Assembly (NCBI GenBank): GCA_031280615.1
Contig: JAITGO010000014.1
Span: 1 to 45,816, forward strand
Origin: Desulfobulbus sp.
Lineage (GTDB): Bacteria; Desulfobacterota; Desulfobulbia; Desulfobulbales; Desulfobulbaceae
Direction: 5' to 3'
Length of the DNA: 45,816 bases
Each line of letters begins with the position of its first letter. Position 1 is the first letter of the stretch. Positions 17,655 to 26,751 of the stretch are shown here, in pieces. A program made the translations under genes and the position numbers. Below the pieces are notes generated by a model. It was given only the letters and a program-made list of their open reading frames with translations. It had not been told where the DNA came from and made no database searches.

Positions 17655-20600
17655 ATGGCCAGATTTTTCATCAACCGCCCCATTGTGGCCATGGTGATCT
17701 CGATCCTCATGGTCATTATCGGTCTCGTCGCCATGAGCGGCCTGCCCACTGCCCAATTCCCCGATATCGTCCCGCCCGAGATCAGGGTGTCCACCACCTA
17801 CACCGGTGCGGACGCGCTCACTCTGGAACAAGCCGTTGCCACCCCCATCGAGCAAGAGATGTCGGGTGTGGACAACATGAACTACATGTACTCGATCAAC
17901 GCCAATAATGGCGACACCAAGCTGACGGTCAATTTCGACGTCAAAACCGATGCCAATACCGACCAATTGCTGGCACAGATGCGCGAGGGTCAGGCCGAAT
18001 CGCAGTTGCCCAGCGACGTCCGCAACTTCGGCGTCAAGGTGGAAAAATCCACCTCCTCGCCCCTGATCATGTTCGGCATCTATTCGCCCAACGGCACTTA
18101 CGACAACGTCTTTCTCGCCAACTACTGCTACATCAACATCAACGACCAGATGACCCGGATCAAAGGTATTGCCAGCGTCACCATCTTCGGCGCCGGCGAA
18201 TACGCCATGCGATTGTGGGTCAAACCCGACCAACTGGCCAAGCTCAACATCACCATTCCCGAAATCGTCAACGCGATCAACGCGCAAAACACCGTCAATC
18301 CGGCCGGCCAGGTGGGCGCGGAACCGGTGCCGTCCGGCCAGGAATTCACTTACGCGGTCCGGGCTCAGGGACGTCTCCAATCGGTGGAAGACTTCGGCCG
18401 GGTGGTGCTGCGGGCCAATCCGGACGGCTCCATCGTACGGGTCAGCGACGTGGCCCGGATCGAACTCGGGGCCCAGACCTATAGCATGGAAGGCCGCCTC
18501 AACGGCAAGCCCAGCGCCCTGATCGCCCTCTACCAGATGCCGGGCAGCAACGCGGTCGAAGCCGCCAACGGTGCCAAGGAGCTGATGAAGGAGCTGAAAA
18601 AACGGTTCCCGCCCGATCTCGACTACGTGGTCAGTCTCGACACTACCCTGGCGGTTACCGAAGGCATCAAGGAAATCGAGCACACCCTGTTCGAGGCCCT
18701 GGTGCTGGTCATCATCGTGGTGTTCATCTTTTTGCAGGGCTGGCGTGCCACCCTGATTCCGCTGCTCGCCGTGCCGGTTTCCCTGGTGGGCACCTTTATG
18801 TTCTTTCCATTGTTCGGCTTCTCGATCAACACCCTGTCGCTGTTCGGCCTGGTATTGGCCATCGGCCTGGTGGTCGACGACGCCATCGTCGTGGTCGAGG
18901 CGGTGGAGCACCACATCGAACAAGGACTCTCACCGAGGGACGCCACCTTCAAGGCCATGGAGGAGGTGTCCGGACCGGTCATCGCCATTGCCATCATCCT
19001 GGCGGCGGTATTCATCCCCACCGCCTTCATCCCCGGCATCACCGGCCGTCTTTACCAGCAGTTCGCCCTCACCATCGCCTTGTCGGTGATCATCTCCGCC
19101 TTCAACGCCCTGACCCTGTCGCCGGCGCTCTGCTCCCTGCTGCTCAGGCCCAAAGGCAAATCAAGAGGGCCGCTGCAAAAATTCTACGACTGGTTCAACC
19201 GGGTCTTCGGTCGCACCACCAACGGCTATGTCGGCTTTTGCCGGGTGGCGATCCGCAAGAGTGTGGTCAGCCTCATGTTTCTGGCCGGGATGGCCGTGCT
19301 GGCCGGTTTTTTCGGCAAAACGGTGCCGACCGGTTTCCTCCCCGAAGAGGATCAGGGATATGTCTTTGCCGGCATCCAATTGCCGGATGCCGCCTCTCTG
19401 CAGCGTACCCGTGAAGTCACTAAGCAGGCCGAAGAATTGATCATGAATACGCCGGGGGTGAAGTATTGCACCTCGGTCATCGGCTTTTCCCTGCTCAGCC
19501 AGGTCACCAACACCTACAGTGCCTTTTTCTTCATCACCCTGGAGGACTGGGCCGAGCGCAAACAACCCGAGGTTCAATATGAGGCCATCAAACAGGCGCT
19601 CAGCAAGAAACTCGGCGGACTGAGCGGCGCCATCGGTTTTGCCTTCTCGCCGCCGGCCATCCCCGGTATCGGTACCTCGGGCGGCGTCACTTTCATGCTT
19701 GAGGACCGGGCCGGCAAGGATATCGATTTCCTGGCCACCAATGTCAACAAATTCATCGAAGCAGCCAAGAAACGGCCGGAGATCGCCAGCATCTCGACCA
19801 CCTTCCGGCCGACCGTGCCCCAGCTGTATGTCGATGTCGACCAGGACAAGGTGCTCAAGCAGGGAGTCAACGTCAACGATGTCTACAAAACCCTGCAAAG
19901 CTTCATGGGCAGCGGCTTTATCAACTATTTCAACAAATTTGGCCGGCAATGGCAGGTATACATCCAGGCCGAGGGGGAATTCCGCAACGATATCGAAAAC
20001 ATCGGCCAGTTTTATGTGCGCAACCAGGACGGCAAAAGCGTGCCGCTTTCGGCCCTGACCACGGTGAGGAACATCTCCGGGCCGGAGTTCACCATGCGTT
20101 ACAATCTCTACCGGGCCGCGCAGATCAACGCCAACGCCACCCTCGGCTACAGTTCGGCCCAGGCGATGAAGGCCCTGGAAGAGGTTTTTGCCGAAACCAT
20201 GCCCTCGGAAATGGGCTTTGACTACATGGGCATGAGCTTCCAGGAATGGCAGGCGCAGAAGGGGGTTTCACCGATGGTCATCTTCGGTTTCTCGCTGTTG
20301 TGCGTCTTTTTGATCCTGGCCGCCCAATATGAAAGCTGGTCGCTGCCCTTTTCCGTGCTTCTGGGCACGCCGATCGCGGTGGCCGGGGCCTTTGCAGCGC
20401 TCTTTCTCAGGGGGCAGGAAAACAACGTCTATGCCCAAATCGGCCTGGTGATGCTGATCGGCCTTTCGGCCAAGAACGCCATCCTCATCGTCGAGTTCGC
20501 CAAAATGGAATACGAAAAAGGCAAGCCGCTCATCGATGCCACCCTGGAAGGCGCCAAACTGCGCCTGCGACCCATCCTCATGACCTCGTTCGCCTTTATC

Positions 20601-20843
20601 CTCGGGTGCGTGCCGCTGGCCACCGCCTCGGGCGCCGGTGCGATTTCGCGCCAGGTCATGGGCAACGCGGTCATCGGCGGTATGCTCACCGCCACCTGCA
20701 TCGGGGTCTTCCTGATTCCGGTCACCTTCTACGTGGTCGAAAAATTGAGCCATTCGAAGAAAAAGGCAGCCGGTTCCACCAGCGGCAAGGAACTATCCTC
20801 GCCTGCCGACGAAAGCAGCAAGGGAGGCGGTCATCATGCGTAA
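17655..20843 (+). CDS. RND efflux permease, HAE1 family (AcrB type)
   Basis: A proton-driven inner-membrane exporter of 1062 residues, full length for the family. The N-terminus ARFFINRPIVAMVISI is typical. Proton-relay acidic residues D408/D409 in GLVVDDAIVVVE and K940 in LSAKNAILIVEF match AcrB D407/D408/K940. Two large periplasmic loops separate two sets of six membrane segments. It is translated directly after the adaptor gene (3-base gap), and its stop lies inside the next gene, so the three pump genes form one unit. Substrate range cannot be predicted; HAE1 members export amphiphilic drugs, solvents, bile acids and dyes. Confidence 0.97.
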   Translation: MARFFINRPIVAMVISILMVIIGLVAMSGLPTAQFPDIVPPEIRVSTTYTGADALTLEQAVATPIEQEMSGVDNMNYMYSINANNGDTKLTVNFDVKTDANTDQLLAQMREGQAESQLPSDVRNFGVKVEKSTSSPLIMFGIYSPNGTYDNVFLANYCYININDQMTRIKGIASVTIFGAGEYAMRLWVKPDQLAKLNITIPEIVNAINAQNTVNPAGQVGAEPVPSGQEFTYAVRAQGRLQSVEDFGRVVLRANPDGSIVRVSDVARIELGAQTYSMEGRLNGKPSALIALYQMPGSNAVEAANGAKELMKELKKRFPPDLDYVVSLDTTLAVTEGIKEIEHTLFEALVLVIIVVFIFLQGWRATLIPLLAVPVSLVGTFMFFPLFGFSINTLSLFGLVLAIGLVVDDAIVVVEAVEHHIEQGLSPRDATFKAMEEVSGPVIAIAIILAAVFIPTAFIPGITGRLYQQFALTIALSVIISAFNALTLSPALCSLLLRPKGKSRGPLQKFYDWFNRVFGRTTNGYVGFCRVAIRKSVVSLMFLAGMAVLAGFFGKTVPTGFLPEEDQGYVFAGIQLPDAASLQRTREVTKQAEELIMNTPGVKYCTSVIGFSLLSQVTNTYSAFFFITLEDWAERKQPEVQYEAIKQALSKKLGGLSGAIGFAFSPPAIPGIGTSGGVTFMLEDRAGKDIDFLATNVNKFIEAAKKRPEIASISTTFRPTVPQLYVDVDQDKVLKQGVNVNDVYKTLQSFMGSGFINYFNKFGRQWQVYIQAEGEFRNDIENIGQFYVRNQDGKSVPLSALTTVRNISGPEFTMRYNLYRAAQINANATLGYSSAQAMKALEEVFAETMPSEMGFDYMGMSFQEWQAQKGVSPMVIFGFSLLCVFLILAAQYESWSLPFSVLLGTPIAVAGAFAALFLRGQENNVYAQIGLVMLIGLSAKNAILIVEFAKMEYEKGKPLIDATLEGAKLRLRPILMTSFAFILGCVPLATASGAGAISRQVMGNAVIGGMLTATCIGVFLIPVTFYVVEKLSHSKKKAAGSTSGKELSSPADESSKGGGHHA

Positions 20844-22326
20844 CCTTCGGTTCTTTCTTATTCTCGCCCTTGCCATGGGCGGCGTTGCCGGCTGCACCGT
20901 GGGGCCGGACTATAAGCGGCCGGCGGTGGATGTTCCCACCGATTGGCGCCTGCCGGAGCAAGAGGCGCGGCAATTGGCCGACACCGATTGGTGGCGCCAA
21001 TTCAACGATCCAGTGCTTGACCGGCTGATCGCCACCGCCTTGCAGGAAAACAAGGACCTCCTGATCGCCGCGGCTCGTATCGAGGAATTTGCCGGCCGCT
21101 ACGGCATTGTCCGGGCGGACCTCTTTCCTCAGATAGGCGCCAGCGCCGACTACACCCGTCAGCGGGTGACCGAGACCGGGGAGAACCAACTTGTCCCCGG
21201 CTACAAGGTGACCACCAATTCCTTTTCCGCCGCCCTCAATGCGAGCTGGGAAATCGACTTGTGGGGCCGCATCCGCCGCAGCACCGAGGCGGCCCGGGCC
21301 CAGCTGATCGCCAGCGAGGAAGGCCGGCGAGCGGTCGTCCTGACCCTGGTCAGCAATGTCGCCGGTGCCTATATCAATCTCCGCGACCTTGATCGGCAGC
21401 TTGAAATCAGTCGCAACACCGCAAAAAGTCGAGGAGAATCGTACGCCCTGTTCCAGGAGCGGTTCAACGGCGGAATCGTTTCCGATCTCGAACTCAGCCA
21501 AAACCGCTCCCAGTACCAGGAGGCCCTGGCCTCTATCCCGCCGCTGGAAAAAGCGATCGCCCAGCAGGAAAACAGCCTGTGCGTGCTGCTCGGCCGCAAC
21601 CCCGGCCCAATCGCCCGGGGAAAAACCATCGACGAGCTCATCCTGCCCGCCGTAATTGCCGGCATTCCCTCGGATCTGCTCGAACGCAGGCCCGATATCC
21701 GGCAGGCCGAGCAGAACCTGATCGCGGCCAATGCCCAGATCGGGGTGGCCAAGGCCGCCTATTTCCCCACCATTTCCCTTACCGGCGCCCTGGGCACGGC
21801 CAGCGGCGAACTCAGCGACCTGTTCAAAGGGCCTTCGCGGATATGGCAGTACAGCGTCCCGGTTGCCATGCCCATCTTCACCGCCGGCAAGATCGCCGGC
21901 AGCGTGCGGGAGGCCGAGGCCTTGCAACAGCAGGCCCTGCTCGGCTATCAGCAGGCGATCCAGAACGGTTTCCGCGAGGTGAACGACGCCCTGGTTGCCC
22001 AGCAGCAGACCGACAAACAGCTGGAAACGCAAAAAAGCCAGGTGGCCGCCCTGCGCCAGTACGCCGATATCGCCCGCCTGCGCTACGACAACGGCTACAC
22101 CGACTTTTTGACCGTGCTCGACGCCGAGCGCAGCCTCTTTAGCGCCGAATTGTCCTATGCCCAGACGCAAGGGGAACTGCACCTGGCCCGAATCGCCCTG
22201 TACAAGGCGGTCGGCGGCGGCTGGGTGGACAAGGCCGACGCGCTTTCCCGGCCGCTTCCCGCAGAGACGGCGGCCGAGCAGGCGAAAACGGAAAAAAGCC
22301 GGACAGAAGAACGAAAGAAGAAGTAG
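20836..22326 (+). CDS. RND efflux outer-membrane factor lipoprotein (OprM/NodT family)
   Basis: The TolC-like channel of the pump, 496 residues. A signal peptide ends in VAGC with lipidated C20, followed by TVGPDYKRP, the classical OprM start. The two-fold repeat of the OEP family is visible, each half with long helices, and the conserved DLWGRIRR and GIPSDLLERRPDIRQAE are present, as is a C-terminal RLRYDNGYTDFLTVLDAER. AGGGAGG precedes the start, which overlaps the permease gene by eight bases. The charged Lys/Glu-rich tail is dispensable in the family. It docks with the adaptor and permease encoded upstream. Confidence 0.95.
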   Translation: MRNLRFFLILALAMGGVAGCTVGPDYKRPAVDVPTDWRLPEQEARQLADTDWWRQFNDPVLDRLIATALQENKDLLIAAARIEEFAGRYGIVRADLFPQIGASADYTRQRVTETGENQLVPGYKVTTNSFSAALNASWEIDLWGRIRRSTEAARAQLIASEEGRRAVVLTLVSNVAGAYINLRDLDRQLEISRNTAKSRGESYALFQERFNGGIVSDLELSQNRSQYQEALASIPPLEKAIAQQENSLCVLLGRNPGPIARGKTIDELILPAVIAGIPSDLLERRPDIRQAEQNLIAANAQIGVAKAAYFPTISLTGALGTASGELSDLFKGPSRIWQYSVPVAMPIFTAGKIAGSVREAEALQQQALLGYQQAIQNGFREVNDALVAQQQTDKQLETQKSQVAALRQYADIARLRYDNGYTDFLTVLDAERSLFSAELSYAQTQGELHLARIALYKAVGGGWVDKADALSRPLPAETAAEQAKTEKSRTEERKKK

Positions 22327-22345
22327 AAGCAGCTTTACCGCGTGG

Positions 22346-22363
22346 CCGGGCGGGGGAGCCCGG
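22346..22363 (+). terminator. GC-rich hairpin after the efflux operon
   Basis: CCGGGC and GCCCGG pair around a 6-nt loop 20 bases past the outer-membrane-factor stop, followed only by TTT. This is a weak terminator or attenuator that may lower, not stop, transcription into the next genes. Confidence 0.4.
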
Positions 22364-22419
22364 TTTCGCTCGAATCTTCATCACCAAGACCGTACCATCA
22401 CAACCAATCGGAGGGATCT

Positions 22420-23028
22420 ATGAACAAGCTGTTGAACACCGCAATAATGGCGTTGATGGCCGTAACCCTGATCTCCTGCGCCCAGCACGGAACCCCGGGT
22501 GCGGCGACACAGGAAGCTCCCGCCCAGGACGCAAAAGCCTCGGCACTCGATATCCAACGTTCCACCGCCCGCTCGACCACGGCCACGGTCGAAGCCGTCG
22601 ACCTGAAGACCAGGATGGTCAAGTTGCGAAGCTTCGAAGGCAGGCTGTTCGATATCCACGTGGGCAAGGAGGCGGTCAACCTGAACCAGGTCAGACGGGG
22701 CGACACGGTTGAAATCACCTATGCCCAGGAGCTGGAAGTGCGGATGGCCGAACCGGGCGAGGTGCTCAACGACGTCACCCGAGTGATCGGCAACGCGGAA
22801 CCGGGGGCCAAGCCGAGAGGTATCGGCGTCACCGAAGCCCATGTCACCGCCACCATCATGGATATCGACAAGACCGGCGAGAGCGTGCTCCTGAAGTTCG
22901 CCGACGGCGTGGTCACCTCGGTCAAGGTGCAGAATCCGGCCAATCTCGACAAGGTCAAGGTGGGCGACACCATTGCCATCACCTATATCGAGGCAATCGA
23001 CATTGTCGTGAAAAGCAAAAAACGCTGA
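22420..23028 (+). CDS. Exported lipoprotein of unknown function
   Basis: A 202-residue protein with signal peptide and lipobox LISC (C20). The mature part has two similar beta-rich halves: one around STTATVEAVDLKTRMVKLRS with GDTVEITYAQELEV, the other around HVTATIMDIDKTGESVLLKF with GDTIAITYIEAIDI. It therefore looks like a tandem duplication of a small OB- or SH3-like domain of about 70 residues. No name beyond lipoprotein is safe. GGAGG precedes the start. Its place after the pump genes and before three more exported proteins suggests an envelope role. Confidence 0.8.
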   Translation: MNKLLNTAIMALMAVTLISCAQHGTPGAATQEAPAQDAKASALDIQRSTARSTTATVEAVDLKTRMVKLRSFEGRLFDIHVGKEAVNLNQVRRGDTVEITYAQELEVRMAEPGEVLNDVTRVIGNAEPGAKPRGIGVTEAHVTATIMDIDKTGESVLLKFADGVVTSVKVQNPANLDKVKVGDTIAITYIEAIDIVVKSKKR

Positions 23029-23039
23029 CCCGGCCGTTT

Positions 23040-23078
23040 TCCGTGGCTCGCCGCCCCAGCCCGCTGGCCCGCCACGGA
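23040..23078. repeat. Inverted repeat between the lipoprotein and SYLF genes
   Basis: TCCGTGGC and GCCACGGA form an 8-bp stem with a 23-nt GC-rich loop, upstream of the SYLF gene. There is no T run. It may be an RNA processing or stabilising structure in the polycistronic message. Confidence 0.35.
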
Positions 23079-23129
23079 CGCGGACAACATGCGGGTCCCC
23101 AATGGACAACCACCAACAAGGAGTCATAT

Positions 23130-23723
23130 ATGAAAACCGCAAGCATCATGCATTCCGCCCTGAACATGCGAGGGATCATGCTCGCGTCTCTGTGCATCGC
23201 CATCGCCCTGCTGGCTCTGCTTCCGCCCAAGGCCGCACAAGCCGACACCGCCGCGGAAATCAACCGCGATGTTGACATCGCCCTGCAATCACTCTACAAA
23301 AGTACACCCGCCGCCCGAAAGATGGCCGGAATCGCCAAGGGTGTCCTGGTCTTCCCGGACATCATCAAGGGCGGCTTCATCATCGGCGGCCAATACGGCG
23401 AAGGCGCCCTGCGTGTGGGCGGCAGGACCACGGGCTATTACCGGTCCATCGCCGCTTCCTACGGCCTGCAGGCCGGGGCGCAGAAGTTCGGCTATGCCCT
23501 GTTCTTCATGTCCGACGACGATTTGAAGTACCTGAAAAAAAGTGACGGTTGGGAGCTTGGCGTCGGCCCCACCATCGTGGTCATGGACGAGGGCATGGCT
23601 CGCTCGTTCTCCACGACCACCGCCCATGCCGGTATCTACGCCTTCTTCTTCGACCAGGAGGGTTTGATGGCCGGCCTCGGCATCCAGGGCAGCAAGATTA
23701 CGCCATTTCATCCGGGAAAATAG
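23130..23723 (+). CDS. Exported SYLF (Ysc84-like) domain protein
   Basis: A 197-residue protein with a long N-terminal signal (cleavage likely after KAAQA) and one SYLF domain: ALQSLYKSTPAARKMAG, AKGVLVFPDIIKGGFIIGGQ, GEGALRVGGRTTGYY, and the C-terminal FFFDQEGLMAGLGIQGSKI. SYLF domains bind phospholipids; in bacteria they are usually periplasmic or outer-membrane-associated with no assigned activity. AAGGAG precedes the ATG. A lipid-binding role fits the neighbouring Pqi/MCE and outer-membrane genes, which is inference from context. Confidence 0.88.
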   Translation: MKTASIMHSALNMRGIMLASLCIAIALLALLPPKAAQADTAAEINRDVDIALQSLYKSTPAARKMAGIAKGVLVFPDIIKGGFIIGGQYGEGALRVGGRTTGYYRSIAASYGLQAGAQKFGYALFFMSDDDLKYLKKSDGWELGVGPTIVVMDEGMARSFSTTTAHAGIYAFFFDQEGLMAGLGIQGSKITPFHPGK

Positions 23724-23757
23724 GTTTCCCGGTTCACCTCAGGAAAGGACAACGACC

Positions 23758-24432
23758 ATGAAGATGCACCACATACTGATGACAGGCCTGCTGATCCTGG
23801 CCTGCGGCACGCTCGCCGGCTGCGCCTCCTCTTCGAAGGCAAAGCCATCCGGCTTTCTCGGCACCTACCCGCAGTTTCAGCCCGGGCCATCCGACGGGAT
23901 CGACCAAGTCTATACCAAACCGGGAATGAATCTGGGCAAATACAACAGAGTGATGATCGACGAAGTGCAATTTTTCCTCAAGAAAAACGGAGCTGACCAG
24001 GGCCTCCAGGCCAGCGACATGAAGGAGTTGTCCGACGCCTTCCACCGTGCCATTTTCGAAGCCCTGGGCAATGCCTATCCCCTGGTCACCGAACCGGGGC
24101 CGGATGTGTTGCGCATTCGCATGGCGATCACCGATATCGAGACCAGCAGCCCGGTCATGAACGGCATCACCACCGTGATTCCGGTGGGTCTGGCGATCAG
24201 CGTGGCCAAAAGGGCAACGACCGGAGGGTATACCGGCGTAGGCGGCGCGAGCATGGAGGTGGAATTTCTCGATTCCCTGACCAATGAGCGCCTGGCCGCC
24301 GGCATCGACACCTTCGACGGCTCGAAGATGAGCGGATTCAGCAAGCTCGGCTCCGCCGAAGAAGCGTTTGAATTTTGGGCAAAGCGGCTGCGGGTCACCC
24401 TGGACAAGACCCACGGCAAGATGGCCCAGTAA
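23758..24432 (+). CDS. DUF3313-type lipoprotein
   Basis: A 224-residue lipoprotein (lipobox LAGC, C22). After a short linker, the pattern GKYNRVMIDEVQFFLK, DMKELSDAFHRAIFEALG, VLRIRMAITDIETSSPVMNG, ASMEVEFLDSLTNERLAAGID and a final AFEFWAKRLRVTLD matches the DUF3313 family, found in envelopes of Gram-negative bacteria and without known activity. AGGAAAGG precedes the start. It is closely packed between the SYLF and MipA genes, suggesting one transcript. Confidence 0.85.
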   Translation: MKMHHILMTGLLILACGTLAGCASSSKAKPSGFLGTYPQFQPGPSDGIDQVYTKPGMNLGKYNRVMIDEVQFFLKKNGADQGLQASDMKELSDAFHRAIFEALGNAYPLVTEPGPDVLRIRMAITDIETSSPVMNGITTVIPVGLAISVAKRATTGGYTGVGGASMEVEFLDSLTNERLAAGIDTFDGSKMSGFSKLGSAEEAFEFWAKRLRVTLDKTHGKMAQ

Positions 24433-24468
24433 TCGGGCCACCCTCAGGTTGAACACAAGGAGAGAGAG

Positions 24469-25311
24469 ATGAACACCATGCAGATGCTCAAACTGACGGT
24501 GCTGGCTTGTGGCGCGGCCGGAGCGGTTTTACTCGCTCCCGCCCACCAGGCGGGTGCCGGCGGGATGCTCGAACTGGAGATGGACACCGTACCCACGATC
24601 ATCGGCGTGGCCGTCGGCGCCCTGCCCGACTATCGCGGCTCGGACGACTACACCTTCGGTTTCGCGCCCATGATCCGCTACACCTTTTCCGGCCAGGAGC
24701 GCTACATTCAACTGATGGCCAACGAATTGACGATCAATGTCTTTGACGACAAGATGTTCCGCTTCGGGCCCTTGGCGAATTACCACTTCGGCCGCACCGA
24801 CAGTGTCGACGATCCCATGGTCAGCAAGATGCATGAAATCGACGATACGGTCGAGCTCGGCGCCTTCGCCGACATCGTCTGGACCCTGTCAGACGATCCC
24901 CGCCACCGCTTCATCCTCGGCGCCAAGCTTTACCAGGATGTCGGCAACGAAAGCGACGGATTCCGCGCCAATGTCGGCTTCCGCTACTGGCTGCCGGTGG
25001 CGAAACCGGTCGATCTCAATCTCAGCGCCGGTTTCATTTACCAAAGCGACGACTATGCCAACCATTACTTCGGCGTCAACGCCGACAATGTCGGTTCCTC
25101 CGGCCTGCCCTTCTTCAATGCCGGAGGCGGGGTGAACGAGTACTACATGGTCGTGGGCGGTCTCTTCTACCTGAACAAGAACTGGTTGATGACCGTCGGC
25201 GTGCGCGGTTCCGTCATTGCCGGCGATCCGGCCGACAGCCCGATCGTCGACCAACGGGGCGACGCGACTCAGTGGATCGGCGGCATCGGTATCGGCTACG
25301 CCTTCTGGTGA
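24469..25311 (+). CDS. MipA/OmpV-family outer-membrane protein
   Basis: A 280-residue outer-membrane beta-barrel candidate. A signal peptide (cleavage near HQAGAG) is followed by alternating strands; GVAVGALPDYRGSDDYTFG and the ending GGIGIGYAFW, with a terminal aromatic, are typical of MipA/OmpV. In other bacteria, members act as MltA-interacting scaffold or as small-molecule porins. GGAGAGAG precedes the start. It closes the run of exported proteins after the RND pump; a pair of competing hairpins follows. Confidence 0.9.
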   Translation: MNTMQMLKLTVLACGAAGAVLLAPAHQAGAGGMLELEMDTVPTIIGVAVGALPDYRGSDDYTFGFAPMIRYTFSGQERYIQLMANELTINVFDDKMFRFGPLANYHFGRTDSVDDPMVSKMHEIDDTVELGAFADIVWTLSDDPRHRFILGAKLYQDVGNESDGFRANVGFRYWLPVAKPVDLNLSAGFIYQSDDYANHYFGVNADNVGSSGLPFFNAGGGVNEYYMVVGGLFYLNKNWLMTVGVRGSVIAGDPADSPIVDQRGDATQWIGGIGIGYAFW

Positions 25312-25323
25312 GAAAAAACTAAA

Positions 25324-25363
25324 AGGTCCTGAATCCCGTCAAGGCTCCGAGGACCTTGACGGG
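25324..25363 (+). promoter_or_regulatory. Two mutually exclusive hairpins ahead of the pqi-like genes
   Basis: AGGTCCT (25324-25330) can pair with AGGACCT (25350-25356), while CCCGTCAAGG (25335-25344) can pair with CCTTGACGGG (25354-25363). The two stems share bases 25354-25356, so only one can form fully. A T7 run occurs about 45 bases further on. The arrangement resembles an attenuator or the end of the preceding message; no ligand-binding consensus was recognised. Confidence 0.4.
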
Positions 25364-25420
25364 GCCAGGCCGCAAACCCGCCGGACGGTCCCACCCGCCG
25401 GCTCTCTTTTTTTCGTTGTT

Positions 25421-26125
25421 ATGAGCTCGCATTCCACTTCACGCCACCGGTATCCGCAGGACCGGCTCCCCGAGCGGGCAACGCCCGCCGATGCCGCCAT
25501 TTGCGCATCCGGCCACCGGACGGATCCCCTCCTGATCGCCTGCCCCAACTGCGACTTGCTGCACCGGCTCGCCCCGCAAGGGGATGCGACCCTGCTCTGT
25601 TTCCGCTGCGGCGCCGTGCTCTACCGCGACAAACCCAACAGCATCGAACGGGGCCTGGCCCTGACCCTGACCGCCCTGATCCTGTTCGTCCTGTCCAACA
25701 GTTTCCCGTTCCTGGCAATGAAAAGCGGCGGCCTGGTCCAGGAAACCATTTTGCTCACCGGCATCCGCGAATTGTGGAACGAGGGCATGCAGGGGCTGGC
25801 CTTCCTGGTACTGCTGACCTGCGTGCTGGTGCCGCTGGCGCAGATGCTCGGCTTGCTCTACATCCTGGCGCCGCTATACGGCGGCCGTCCGCCTGCCCGC
25901 CACGCGGGCCGGGTGTTCCGCCTGGTGCAGGAAGTCGCCCCCTGGGGGATGATGGAAGTCTTCTTGATCGGCGTCCTGGTCGCGCTGGTCAAACTGGGCC
26001 ACATGGCGACCATTGTTCCGGGAGTTTCGGTCTTTTCCTTCGCCGTCCTGATCTTTATCATGGCCGCCGCCTACTCGAGCCTCGATCCGCCCCTGCTCTG
26101 GGATCGTCTGGATTTGCGCCGATGA
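25421..26125 (+). CDS. PqiA-like membrane protein, first half-size subunit
   Basis: A 234-residue protein with an N-terminal zinc-ribbon-like pair, CPNC and CFRCG, followed by four hydrophobic segments (ALTLTALILFVLSNSFPFL, GLAFLVLLTCVLVPLAQML, VFLIGVLVALVKLGHM, FSFAVLIFIMAAAY). This corresponds to one half of E. coli PqiA/YebS, which carries two such units in one chain. PqiA/LetA-type proteins are the inner-membrane partners of MCE proteins in lipid transport. No Shine-Dalgarno is seen before this ATG, so the start is provisional; it is chosen because no better start lies between the upstream hairpins and the CPNC motif. The stop overlaps the next start (ATGA). Confidence 0.87.
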   Translation: MSSHSTSRHRYPQDRLPERATPADAAICASGHRTDPLLIACPNCDLLHRLAPQGDATLLCFRCGAVLYRDKPNSIERGLALTLTALILFVLSNSFPFLAMKSGGLVQETILLTGIRELWNEGMQGLAFLVLLTCVLVPLAQMLGLLYILAPLYGGRPPARHAGRVFRLVQEVAPWGMMEVFLIGVLVALVKLGHMATIVPGVSVFSFAVLIFIMAAAYSSLDPPLLWDRLDLRR

Positions 26126-26751
26126 ACGCCCAACTTGTCACAGCCCGGCAACTGGGCTTGGTCAGCTGCCACGACTGCCGCCTGCTGATCGACGCGCAAC
26201 AGGTCGATACCCACCCGCACTGCCCCCGCTGCGGCGCCCACCTGCACCTGCGCAAGCCCAACAGCCTGGCCCGCACCTGGGCCCTGGTCTGGGCGGCCCT
26301 GATCTGCCTCGTTCCGGCCAATCTCCTGCCGATGACCATCACCACCGCCCTGGGGACCAAACAGGCCGACACCATCATGAGCGGGGTGATCTACTTCATG
26401 CAGAGCGGTTCCTGGGAGGTGGCGACCGTGATCTTCGTTGCCAGCATCTTCGTGCCCTGCGCCAAGCTGCTGATCTTGATTTACCTGCTGCTGAGCGTGC
26501 GCTTCCGCTCCGCCTGGCGGCCGAGGGACCGGACCGTGCTCTACCGCCTGACCGAACTGGTCGGACGCTGGTCCATGGTCGATATTTATGTGGTCACCAT
26601 CCTGGTGGCCCTGGTGCGACTCGGCGCCGTTGCCGCCATCGAGGCGGGACCGGCAGCCGTTTATTTCGCGGCGGTGGTGGTGATCACCATGTTTGCCGCC
26701 GAAAGTTTCGATCCACGTTTGATATGGGATGTTGTTGAGGAGGATGTATGA
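26122..26751 (+). CDS. PqiA-like membrane protein, second half-size subunit
   Basis: A 209-residue protein with the same plan as its upstream neighbour: Cys pairs CHDC and CPRCG, KPNSLARTW, and four hydrophobic segments ending in the family motif AAESFDPRLIWD. The order and motif match the second unit of PqiA, so the two genes together replace one fused PqiA. It is coupled by 4-base overlaps to both neighbours, the PqiA first half and the MCE gene, indicating stoichiometric synthesis. Confidence 0.9.
   Translation: MNAQLVTARQLGLVSCHDCRLLIDAQQVDTHPHCPRCGAHLHLRKPNSLARTWALVWAALICLVPANLLPMTITTALGTKQADTIMSGVIYFMQSGSWEVATVIFVASIFVPCAKLLILIYLLLSVRFRSAWRPRDRTVLYRLTELVGRWSMVDIYVVTILVALVRLGAVAAIEAGPAAVYFAAVVVITMFAAESFDPRLIWDVVEEDV

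Noticed and set aside
16461..18923. An 820-codon open frame on the minus strand across the efflux adaptor and permease genes
   Set aside because: It is the antisense of two clear RND genes; its His/Gly/Asp-rich product has the look of mirrored GC-rich coding sequence and no family motif.
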